Shown here piece by piece: positions 33,876-41,351 of a DNA stretch of 64,000 nt. The stretch lies in assembly GCF_900111815.1 (NCBI RefSeq), contig NZ_LT630004.1, forward strand, positions 1,447,117-1,511,116. The letters run 5' to 3'. The DNA comes from Bacillus massilinigeriensis. Lineage in GTDB: Bacteria; Bacillota; Bacilli; Bacillales; Cytobacillaceae. A program made the position numbers and the translations under genes. Numbering within the stretch: the stretch's first letter is position 1; every line of letters starts with the position of its first letter. Below the pieces are notes generated by a model that saw only the letters and a program-made list of their open reading frames with translations, was not told where the DNA came from and made no database searches.

Positions 33876-34688
33876 ATGCAAATCATGGGAATCTTAGTTG
33901 GATCATTAATTTTGGCTGCTTCCTTTAATCTATTTCTGATTCCACACCATGTCCTCAGTAGCGGACTGAGCGGCATTTCAATGATGATTGGCATGTTGAC
34001 ACCAATGGATACTGGACTTGCTAATTTATTGCTAAACTTACCTTTACTTGTGCTTGGCTATTTTAAGCTAGGCAAAACATTCATTGGGAAGACGATATTA
34101 TCCGTTATGGTCATTTCGGGCGCGCTTTCTATCATACCAGTATATATGGTGTCCCATAATGATATTCTCTCCTCTATATTCGGTGGCGCTGCAGCTGGCC
34201 TCGGTATCGGCATTGTTTTTCGCAGCGGGGGTTCAACAGGCGGGATTGATATTATTGGGATGATTGTTACTAGAAAAAAAGACTTCCCAATTGGAATGCT
34301 ACTTTCAGTAATGAACGCAGTCATTATTCTGGCGAGCGGTTTCCTGTTTGACTGGGATACTGCACTTACAACCCTTGTCTCCATTTATACAACAGGAAAA
34401 GTTATTGACACGGTTTATACACACCATATGAAATTAACCCTCACCATCATAACCGGAAAAGGTGAGGAGATGAAAAAGCAGCTTTTACAAAACATTTACC
34501 ATGGATTAACGATAATGGATGGAGTCGGGGCTTACTCTAATGAGCGAAGAAATGTCTTATTGACCGTCATTTCCCGTTATGAACTCGCACAGGTGAAAAT
34601 ACTTATTTCGAAAGTTGATCCAACCGCATTCGTCAACATTACGGAAACAGTAGAAATAGTTGGACTTTTTCATAGGGAAACAGGTTGA
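33876..34688 (+). CDS. YitT-family membrane protein with DUF2179 domain
   Basis: A 270-residue protein. Five to six transmembrane segments (about 1-170) include the family motif FRSGGSTGGIDIIG. A cytosolic DUF2179 domain follows (about 190-270: GKGEEMKKQLLQ…GAYSNERRNVLLTVISRYEL…DPTAFVNI). Family function is unknown; transport is commonly assumed. ATG 33876 follows GGGGGAAGATG. Convergent with selD, sharing a terminator. Confidence 0.88.
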   Translation: MQIMGILVGSLILAASFNLFLIPHHVLSSGLSGISMMIGMLTPMDTGLANLLLNLPLLVLGYFKLGKTFIGKTILSVMVISGALSIIPVYMVSHNDILSSIFGGAAAGLGIGIVFRSGGSTGGIDIIGMIVTRKKDFPIGMLLSVMNAVIILASGFLFDWDTALTTLVSIYTTGKVIDTVYTHHMKLTLTIITGKGEEMKKQLLQNIYHGLTIMDGVGAYSNERRNVLLTVISRYELAQVKILISKVDPTAFVNITETVEIVGLFHRETG

Positions 34689-34700
34689 TTTAAAAATAAA

Positions 34701-34750
34701 GAGTAAGCGAAAAAGGTGAAATTACAATATTTCACCTTTTTTGCTTACTC
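34701..34750. terminator. Bidirectional terminator shared by the YitT gene and selD
   Basis: GAGTAAGC…GCTTACTC and AAAAAGGTGAAA…TTTCACCTTTTT form a long, nearly perfect stem. The right arm overlaps the last codons of selD. Confidence 0.88.
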
Positions 34751-35789
34751 TTATCAGTTTTCCATCAAAGTCCTGTACTTTGCCGATAATTGCGGCGTAA
34801 GTCAGGCCCGCAGCCTTGGCAACATGAACATAGTCTTGTGCTTCTTCAGCAGGAAGTGCAACAAGCAATCCACCTGAAGTAATTGCATCTGTTAATACAA
34901 GTTGAACATCAAGAGGAATGTTTTCATAGTGAACATCATCATCGACCCATGAATGGTTGGCTTTCGACCCGCCTGGAACTACACCTTCTCCGGCCAGTTT
35001 ATAGGCCCCGTCAAGTACCGGAACAGATCCCTCTTCAATATGAAGGGTAACATTGCTTCCTCTCGCCATTTCACTAGCATGTCCAAGAAGTCCAAACCCA
35101 GTTACATCCGTTACAGCGTGTGGATGAAAATCAAGCAGCGCTTTTGCAGCTGATTTGTTTAATAGCGCCATCGTCTCTGTCACTGCCTGTTCCTGCTCCT
35201 TCGTAACAACCCCTCGCTTGATTCCAGTAGTCAATATTCCGACTCCAAGCGGTTTTGTTAATACAAGAACGTCGCCAGTCTGGGCTCCAACATTTTTCCA
35301 AATATTATCTGGATGGGCGATTCCTGTTACGGATAAGCCGAACTTTGGTTCCTGATCATCAACAGAATGACCACCAACAGTTATAGCCCCAGCCTCTTTC
35401 ACCTTATCACCTGCACCTCGCAGTATCTCGGCCAGCATGTCAGGACCAAGCTTTTTAACGGGATATCCGACTATATTCATTACAGTTTTCGGTTCTCCAC
35501 CCATTGCGTACACATCGCTAAGCGCGTTTGCGGCAGCAATTTGCCCAAACATATAAGGATCATCAACGATCGGTGTGAAATAATCGACTGTTTGGATCAA
35601 TGCAATGCTATCTGTCAGCTTATACACACCTGCATCGTCGGAAGTTTCATGTCCCACAAGCAGTTCAGGTACATGGTTTTGTTTTGGTAATAGACGCAAA
35701 ACTTGCGTCAAGTCCTCAGGACTGATCTTGCATCCTCAGCCAGCTTTCGTGGAAAGGGAAGTCAGGCGGATTTTTTCTAGTTCGCTCAA
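34722..35789 (-). CDS. selD: Selenide, water dikinase SelD containing selenocysteine (in-frame TGA)
   Basis: A 355-residue enzyme making selenophosphate from selenide and ATP. The conventional open frame starts only at 35711, but the same frame continues upstream through one TGA (35736-35738). It reads TTG-SELEKIRLTSLSTKAG-U-GCKISPEDLTQVLRLLP, which matches the SelD N-terminus with Sec18 at the catalytic Cys/Sec position and the invariant Lys nearby. TTG 35789 has a perfectly placed GGAGG. The rest shows DDAGVY, VDYFTPIVDDPY, GGHSVDDQEPKFGLSVTG, TGFGLLGHA and GGSKANH. A gene caller will truncate it. The encoded reading needs SelB and a Sec tRNA, not seen in this window, but selA is 3 kb away. 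Confidence 0.93.
35708..35725 (-). promoter_or_regulatory. Candidate SECIS hairpin for selD
   Basis: Starting 10 bases after the TGA, TCAGTCC pairs with GGACT(T)GA around a TGA loop, with one U bulged. The position within the coding sequence immediately 3' of the TGA is that of bacterial SECIS elements read by SelB. Folding has not been computed. Confidence 0.5.
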
Positions 35790-35951
35790 AGTGTGTCACC
35801 TCCAAAAACAAGTATACAGCAGAAGCTATTAGAAAGCATCAAGCATAACGGAAAGATTGAATAAGCTGTTCATATAAGGAAAAAAGCTGAATACATATAG
35901 AAGAGAGCTTATCCAAATACTGTTTGGCATGTCGGAATAAATAGCGGGTTG

Positions 35952-36569
35952 ATGATTTTGCGCCACTTTTTCAAGAAAAATGGCCTGGTGATTGCGGGAG
36001 GGATCATACAAGGTTTTGGTATGGGTGTTTTCTTGTTCCCGCATTCCATCCCTTCAGGAGGAGCCGGAGGTCTCGCCGTTTTGTTGAATTACTGGGTTGG
36101 TATTGATATGAGCATTGCCCTTTGGCTTGTTAATTTTTCGCTGCTTGCCATTGCAGTCCGTTTCCTTGGAAACAGTACTGCCCTATGGACAATGGCATCT
36201 ATCACAATGACATCTTTATCCGTTTATTTTTTTCAGGAAAATCTTTCCATACCTGAAAGATTTGTTTGGACTGATATCCTGTTCGGGTCTCTCTTTTTAG
36301 GTGCTGGTGTAGGTATATTGTTGCGGGAAGGCGTATCGAATGGAGGCATCGGAGTTGTTGCACTCATCATTTCGAATTACAGAAATACGCTTCCAGGGAA
36401 ACCGCTTTTCTGGATGAACGGAGTTATTTTCCTCCTTACTGCTTCTATCATTAATTGGCAAATTATTATCCAAGCTTTATTAAGTCAATGGATATCGACA
36501 AAAGTAGTGGATCTGGTTTGCAGTGCTGACTTTTATGGAACATACACGCTCGGAATGAGGAAAAAATGA
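35952..36569 (+). CDS. YitT-family membrane protein without DUF2179
   Basis: A 205-residue protein with five to six transmembrane segments and the family motif LLREGVSNGGIGVVALI, matching the membrane half of the YitT gene at 33876 but lacking the cytosolic DUF2179 domain. Start ATG 35952 (a TTG one codon earlier is possible). It is divergent from selD, about 160 bases away, so the two may share a control region. Function unknown. Confidence 0.8.
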   Translation: MILRHFFKKNGLVIAGGIIQGFGMGVFLFPHSIPSGGAGGLAVLLNYWVGIDMSIALWLVNFSLLAIAVRFLGNSTALWTMASITMTSLSVYFFQENLSIPERFVWTDILFGSLFLGAGVGILLREGVSNGGIGVVALIISNYRNTLPGKPLFWMNGVIFLLTASIINWQIIIQALLSQWISTKVVDLVCSADFYGTYTLGMRKK

Positions 36570-36580
36570 AATAGCGGCCG

Positions 36581-37816
36581 CTATACATATTTATAGCGTA
36601 CCGCTGATTTTTTCTTTTTCCCGTCGGATTTTGAAACGTGTATCAACAGCAATGAAAGCAACCCAACAACCAGCGTCAGCGAAGCTAGTGAGAGGAACAA
36701 GCCTACCCGAGACCAGTCCATTAGCCTTGTCAGAATAGGAGGACCAATTGCAACTCCCAAAAATCTTACCGAACCATACAGAGAAGTAACAAAGCCTCGC
36801 CGTTCTTTCCCGACGGAACCTGTTATCAGACTGTTTATACATGGCAGGACTAAGCCTGTTCCTACGCTGCTAAGCACCAATATAAATAAGAAGGGAACAA
36901 GCCTTTCCACAAGTGTTAACAATATATAAGAAATAGTCATCAAAACAAAGCCAAGGACAATCAGCCGCTTCATTAAGTACATATTTTTGCCGATTTTGGC
37001 TCCTGTAATATAAGATGTAGTCCCCATCACCAAAAGAGGAATAGCTAATATTAACCCTTTGATCACTCCATCGATTCGATACTCTGTTTCAAGAAAATCT
37101 GATAAATAAAAGAGGATTCCAAAAAGGGTAAATAGACAAGTCGCACCTGCAAGGTAAGTGGTAAAGAGCCATCTTCCTTCATGCTTAAAAACACTAAGTA
37201 ACCCCTTAACATAATTCGCAAAGGGAGGCGGCGCCTGTCGGTTTCTTTTTTCTTTTATGAAAACCCATGTAAGAAAAATAGAAATAATACAAAAGACAGG
37301 AAAGGCAAAGAATGCTGCATACCAGACGACAAGTCCTAAAAGTGACCCGATGATTGGAGATAGCACTTTTCCGAATCCGTTTGAAGCTTCCACAAGGCCC
37401 AAAACCCGACTTTCCTCTCCACCTTTGAATAGGTCTCCCGTAAGTGCCATCGCAATAGGCGCTGTTCCTGCTGCACCGATTCCCTGCAGAATTCTCCCCG
37501 CAAGTATCCATATATATGCATTATTCCAAGAAGCGGAGGCAATCCCCGCAAGCAAAGCTCCCGCACCATATAGTACAAGAGCAGGAATGATCACAACTTT
37601 TCTGGAAAACCGATCTGACAAATAGCCTAGTATTGGAATAAAAATAGCAGCAGCAATTGAAAAAACAGTGATCGTTAAGCTAACTTGCATTTGGGTCAGT
37701 CCTAGTTCCGATTTCATTTGCGGCAGTATTGGAATCAGCATGGAATTACCGAGAGTCATGATTAGGGGAATCGAACCAATCGCGGCAATCGACATACTAT
37801 TATTTTTTGATGACAA
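36581..37816 (-). CDS. Major facilitator superfamily transporter
   Basis: A 411-residue 12-helix MFS protein of the drug:proton antiporter (DHA1) style. Visible parts are the loop-2/3 motif [33 protein letters not shown] (motif C-like region) and the second-half loop [20 protein letters not shown]. It probably exports small hydrophobic compounds; substrate unknown. Start is TTG 37816 behind AAGGGACTGG, with ATG 37795 as an alternative. It ends 12 bases from the convergent YitT gene. Confidence 0.88.
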   Translation of the reverse strand: MSSKNNSMSIAAIGSIPLIMTLGNSMLIPILPQMKSELGLTQMQVSLTITVFSIAAAIFIPILGYLSDRFSRKVVIIPALVLYGAGALLAGIASASWNNAYIWILAGRILQGIGAAGTAPIAMALTGDLFKGGEESRVLGLVEASNGFGKVLSPIIGSLLGLVVWYAAFFAFPVFCIISIFLTWVFIKEKRNRQAPPPFANYVKGLLSVFKHEGRWLFTTYLAGATCLFTLFGILFYLSDFLETEYRIDGVIKGLILAIPLLVMGTTSYITGAKIGKNMYLMKRLIVLGFVLMTISYILLTLVERLVPFLFILVLSSVGTGLVLPCINSLITGSVGKERRGFVTSLYGSVRFLGVAIGPPILTRLMDWSRVGLFLSLASLTLVVGLLSLLLIHVSKSDGKKKKSAVRYKYV

Positions 37817-37851
37817 TGTATACCAGTCCCTTCATCATTGGACGCTCCCCA

Positions 37852-38373
37852 TTATTTTATATTGAGCGGCGGAGCTACTAGCCACCCTTTTTCTTTCTTT
37901 ATTTTTAGGAGTTTTTCATGGTACTCGGCTTTCTGTGTATGAAATTCGTTATACATTTCCGTAATGTCTTCACGTATTGCAATGCCCATTATATAACTGC
38001 AAAGAACTTTGCCTGCCAGAAGCTCTCTTCCAGTCAATGCAGCAATTTCCGGATCGTTAAATCTTGCCCCAGCAGGAATATCTTCCACATGAACCATAGG
38101 TCTATCAGGAGGTGCAGGGGGGAGCCTAATACCGTTTTCCTTAAGAATGGATTCTACCTGTTGTTCCTCCTGTTTAATGCAATTTTCGGATAAATCTCCG
38201 AGAAAGACTTTTAAGTCATGATCTCCAGTATGGTTGATAAAGACTTGCAATGTCACGAGAGTAGCTTTAGTGTCAAGTAAATGCGACCACAGGCTGAATA
38301 CCTCACCTGCATGCAATGGTTCTTCTTTCGGATTACCGCTTAAAATCCCCAAAATCATCCCTCCGTTTATCAT
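37852..38373 (-). CDS. DUF3231-family protein, single-domain
   Basis: A 173-residue protein with the DUF3231 pattern: GEVFSLWSHLL at the start, then a four-helix ferritin-like layout with EEQQVESILKENGIRLPPAPPDRP and the C-terminal REDITEMYNEFHTQKAEYHEKLLKIKKEKGWLVAPP. Many family members have two such units (about 330 residues); this has one. Some relatives are spore-coat-like. AGGAGATAG before ATG 38373. Confidence 0.8.
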   Translation of the reverse strand: MINGGMILGILSGNPKEEPLHAGEVFSLWSHLLDTKATLVTLQVFINHTGDHDLKVFLGDLSENCIKQEEQQVESILKENGIRLPPAPPDRPMVHVEDIPAGARFNDPEIAALTGRELLAGKVLCSYIMGIAIREDITEMYNEFHTQKAEYHEKLLKIKKEKGWLVAPPLNIK

Positions 38374-38435
38374 CTATCTCCTATTGTTCCTAGATCATAG
38401 GTTTTTTATGATAAAAAATTGAGGGAGACGGTTCG

Positions 38436-38711
38436 TCAGTTGCTTTTTACACCGTAAAGAATACAACCTACACCAAGAAGCACCCAAAAGAGCTTAGCAA
38501 ACGCAATTTTATCTGCAAGACCAAGTAAACCTATTGTGGTGGTCAATATAAGAATCACTGGGCCGACAAATGCGAGTGATCCGTTTACTATCATTGCTTT
38601 GCCAACATCATTTAACTTCAACATCAGAAATGCTGCCATTACTTCGATGGTCCCGGACAACAACCTTAGGAAAGCCATGCCTAGTACTGCTTTTTCGATT
38701 AAATTAAACAT
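38436..38711 (-). CDS. YqhV-like small membrane protein (DUF2619)
   Basis: A 91-residue protein with three hydrophobic segments: LGMAFLRLLSGTIEVMAAFLMLKLNDVGKAM, then VGPVILILTTTIGLLGLAD, then LFWVLLGVGCILYGV (described in parts). It resembles Bacillus YqhV, a sporulation-period membrane protein of unknown function. GGGAGGAT ribosome site. Divergent from selA. Confidence 0.75.
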   Translation of the reverse strand: MFNLIEKAVLGMAFLRLLSGTIEVMAAFLMLKLNDVGKAMIVNGSLAFVGPVILILTTTIGLLGLADKIAFAKLFWVLLGVGCILYGVKSN

Positions 38712-38862
38712 ATAATCCTCCCGGTGTTTTATTCAGTGTATTATATGCAAGGAAAAGGCAGGAAAGGACAAGTGACCCTTCATTTTTCACTTCAAGTGAT
38801 TTAGGAGGCAAGAGTAAAGTGATATAATGGAGGACATCCATAGTAACAGGAGTTGAAACTGG

Positions 38863-40272
38863 ATGAAACATTTATTGAGACAGCTGCCAGCAGTGCATGA
38901 ATTGCAAAAGGCACCCCAATTCCTCCATACTTTATCCGATACTGGCTTTCAATCAACAGAGCTTACGAAGACAATAAAGGATTTGCTGACAGAAATACGG
39001 GAAGAGTTAAACGAGGGAAAGTGGGAAGGACCTATTCCAGGTACGACAGTTTTTTCCGAGTATATATTTTCGGAGGCCAGAAGTAGGCTTGGAAAGAGAG
39101 CGAGTTACACATTAACTAGGGTCATCAATGCCACCGGGACAATCCTCCATACCAATCTCGGAAGGGCAAGATTAAGCCGCAGAGCTTTAGAACATGTTGC
39201 GGAAATAGCTGAAAACTACTCTAACCTTGAATACAACTTACAAGAAGGCTCAAGAGGCTCAAGACATCTTCATGCAGAAAAGCTGATCAAAGAAATCACT
39301 GGTGCCCAAGCAGCAATGATTGTTAATAATAATGCTGCTGCAGTGTATCTAATATTAAAGGCACTCGCATTTGGAAAAGAAGTAATTGTTTCAAGGGGGC
39401 AATTAGTGGAAATAGGAGGAAGCTTCCGCATTTCTTCCATTATGGAAGAGAGCGGTGCAAAACTTATAGAGGTGGGCACAACAAATAAAACGCATTTATT
39501 TGATTATGAAAATGCTATTAATGAAGACACAAGCATGCTGCTTAAGGTCCATACAAGCAACTTCCGAATTACTGGTTTCACTAAAACCGTGGAAAGTGAT
39601 GCGTTAGCCTCCCTTGCAGCGAAACATGATAATATTCTCTTTTACGAAGATTTAGGCAGTGGCGTTCTTTATGACTTTAAGTCAAAAAATATTGGCGAGG
39701 AGCCAATCGTCTCCGAAGTACTGAAACAAGGAGCCGATATAGTGTCCTTTAGCGGGGACAAACTCTTTGGAGGTCCTCAGGCAGGAATAATTGCAGGTAG
39801 GAAAGAAATCATCGATAAACTAAAAAAGCACCAGTTAGCACGCGTTTTACGGGTAGATAAAATGACACTTGCCGCTCTTGAAGGAACACTAGCTGATTAT
39901 GTGAAGGGAAAAGAAGGTGTTGCGCAAATTCCCGTTGTCAGAGATTTGCTTAAGGAACCTCATGAATTGAAAGAAACGGGGAATGTTTTCATTCGTCGGT
40001 TACAGGAACGAAGCAGTTCTTACTCGGCCACTTTGCGGGAAGATTTTAGCCAAGTAGGTGGAGGAACGATGCCAGATGTTGAATTACCCGCCTACTCAGT
40101 GGCACTTTCACATGTTTCTTTGACAGCGGAGGAATTGGCTCGAAAGCTTCGGCTTGAAAATAACCCTCCCATAATTGTAAGAATAAAAAAAGAGGAACTC
40201 CTCTTTGATTTTAGGACAGTGGACGAGAGGGAGGAGGAGGAAATTATTCAGGCTTTGACTCGATTAGGCTAA
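38863..40272 (+). CDS. selA: L-seryl-tRNA(Sec) selenium transferase
   Basis: A 469-residue PLP enzyme converting seryl-tRNA(Sec) to selenocysteyl-tRNA(Sec) with selenophosphate. Landmarks are the N-terminal LRQLPAVHELQ, VINATGTILHTNLGRA, NNNAAAVYLIL, YEDLGSGVLYDF and the PLP Lys300 in SFSGDKLFGGPQAGII. Full length for the family. Starts at ATG 38863 after AACAGGAGTTG. It does not sit beside selB or a Sec tRNA gene as in many genomes, but selD lies 3 kb away on the other strand. Confidence 0.95.
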   Translation: MKHLLRQLPAVHELQKAPQFLHTLSDTGFQSTELTKTIKDLLTEIREELNEGKWEGPIPGTTVFSEYIFSEARSRLGKRASYTLTRVINATGTILHTNLGRARLSRRALEHVAEIAENYSNLEYNLQEGSRGSRHLHAEKLIKEITGAQAAMIVNNNAAAVYLILKALAFGKEVIVSRGQLVEIGGSFRISSIMEESGAKLIEVGTTNKTHLFDYENAINEDTSMLLKVHTSNFRITGFTKTVESDALASLAAKHDNILFYEDLGSGVLYDFKSKNIGEEPIVSEVLKQGADIVSFSGDKLFGGPQAGIIAGRKEIIDKLKKHQLARVLRVDKMTLAALEGTLADYVKGKEGVAQIPVVRDLLKEPHELKETGNVFIRRLQERSSSYSATLREDFSQVGGGTMPDVELPAYSVALSHVSLTAEELARKLRLENNPPIIVRIKKEELLFDFRTVDEREEEEIIQALTRLG

Positions 40273-40302
40273 AAAACCAGGGAACAGCTCCCTGGTTTTT
40301 TT
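40271..40302. terminator. Bidirectional terminator of selA and sspP
   Basis: AACCAGGGA pairs with TCCCTGGTT around ACAGC, with A-run before and seven T after. The T-run reaches the sspP stop. Confidence 0.9.
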
Positions 40303-40447
40303 ACATATCGTGTCCGCCACCGTGTTTTTGACGAGTGTGGTTTCGGTTCTTTACTTTTTTCGATCCGCTTAAAGGTGCTGGCTGGCCTGTTTGATCGCCC
40401 TTTGGAGCATTTTTTCTCATATCTTTTCCATTGTTTTTATTGGTCAT
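40301..40447 (-). CDS. sspP: Small acid-soluble spore protein P
   Basis: A 48-residue protein matching B. subtilis SspP almost throughout: N-terminal [16 protein letters not shown] and C-terminal [17 protein letters not shown]. It is made in the forespore. A perfect AAGGAGGGATAAAG ribosome site precedes ATG 40447. In B. subtilis it follows sspO directly; here a plus-strand gene lies between them. Confidence 0.9.
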   Translation of the reverse strand: MTNKNNGKDMRKNAPKGDQTGQPAPLSGSKKVKNRNHTRQKHGGGHDM

Positions 40448-40563
40448 CTTTATCCCTCCTTGTTGTTAGGTTGTTTAGGGCTGGCAGGTTTTATACTGAA
40501 TAAAAGATTCTTCAGGAGTACAATTTAACATTGTATTACGATCTACATCAGGAGGAACACAAC

Positions 40564-40821
40564 ATGCCATACAAGAAAAATAAACAGCAGGCTTTTCAAG
40601 CTGCACAACAAGGATATGAAGAAGTCCAAGACCTTTATTTTGAAATAGTCCATGATAGCGCCAGCTATGGCCACCAATTGAAACATGTGAAAAATGAAGT
40701 GAATGAAGCATACCAGCAGATTGAAAAAGCGCTTGAAGTTGCTTCGGAAATCCAGCGTAGACAACTGCTGCAATATATGGACGATTTGCAAAAAATCGTA
40801 GAAGAAGTCAACGAAAGTTAA
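40564..40821 (+). CDS. Small helical protein of unknown function between sspO and sspP
   Basis: An 85-residue protein, Gln/Glu/Lys-rich and predicted fully helical (AFQAAQQGYEEVQDLY…HVKNEVNEAYQQIEKALEVASEIQRRQLLQYMDDLQKIVEEV in outline). CAGGAGGAACACAAC sets the start at ATG 40564. A terminator follows. I do not recognise a characterised family. Its presence on the opposite strand splits the sspO/sspP pair. Confidence 0.72.
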   Translation: MPYKKNKQQAFQAAQQGYEEVQDLYFEIVHDSASYGHQLKHVKNEVNEAYQQIEKALEVASEIQRRQLLQYMDDLQKIVEEVNES

Positions 40822-40826
40822 CAAAA

Positions 40827-40863
40827 GAAACCGAAGCGAGTTCGTCTCCTTCGGTTCCTTTTG
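40827..40863. terminator. Bidirectional terminator
   Basis: AACCGAAG pairs with CTTCGGTT (40849-40856), flanked by A- and T-rich runs, between the 85-residue gene and the convergent sspO. Confidence 0.82.
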
Positions 40864-40868
40864 TTCAT

Positions 40869-41018
40869 TTACTGGTTCTTCTTTCTTTTTTTATTGTTTT
40901 GCTTTTGTAGTTCTGTTAAAGGTTCATTGGACATTTCTTCGTTATACCCCGTTCCCTTTCCTTGAGCCGCAGCTGCATTCATTCCCGGAATGATGTGGTT
41001 CGCCTTTCTCTTGGACAA
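40869..41018 (-). CDS. sspO: Small acid-soluble spore protein O
   Basis: A 49-residue protein matching Ssp[33 protein letters not shown] and the basic tail [10 protein letters not shown]. It begins with TTG 41018 behind GGAGGTGAA, so callers that need ATG will miss it. Forespore-specific. It is divergent from acnA, as in B. subtilis. Confidence 0.88.
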   Translation of the reverse strand: MSKRKANHIIPGMNAAAAQGKGTGYNEEMSNEPLTELQKQNNKKRKKNQ

Positions 41019-41184
41019 AAAATTCACCTCCACATATGCTTATCTTTCCCTTTTTATCCTTATACATGTACATCTTTTTACTTTTGCACAATAGCATGAA
41101 AAAAGGTAATAGTGCGATTTAATCAAAAATGAAAATGCTAAATACACTGAAAAAGGCTTTTTTAAAGAAAGATGAGATAAAAGT

Positions 41185-41241
41185 ATAAGTTTTTCTTATC
41201 AACAACAATAACATTCTTGATATTTACTTATATACTATAAT
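41185..41241 (+). promoter_or_regulatory. acnA promoter with a CcpC-type box
   Basis: ATAA-N7-TTAT (41185-41199) is the dyad bound by CcpC in front of citB in B. subtilis. It is followed by a -10 TATAAT at 41236-41241, with TTCTTG as a possible -35. The box centre lies about 55 bases before the inferred start site. The 333-base gap from sspO to acnA contains no gene. Confidence 0.6.
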
Positions 41242-41351
41242 AGAGTAAGATTTTAATTGTAAGGAGAGTTCGAATAGCAAGATATTATGTTCAAACTTTT
41301 CGACATTTGCATTTATTTGGTATATGATTATATCGATAAGGGGGTAGATTT

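Noticed and set aside
40273..40563. Sec tRNA gene or selB near selA
   Set aside because: Searched by eye for a long tRNA-like fold with UCA anticodon and for a SelB frame; only a terminator and sspP are present.
41019..41351. Possible small RNA or riboswitch before acnA
   Set aside because: Only a promoter and a CcpC-type box are recognisable; no conserved riboswitch core or terminator/antiterminator pair is seen.
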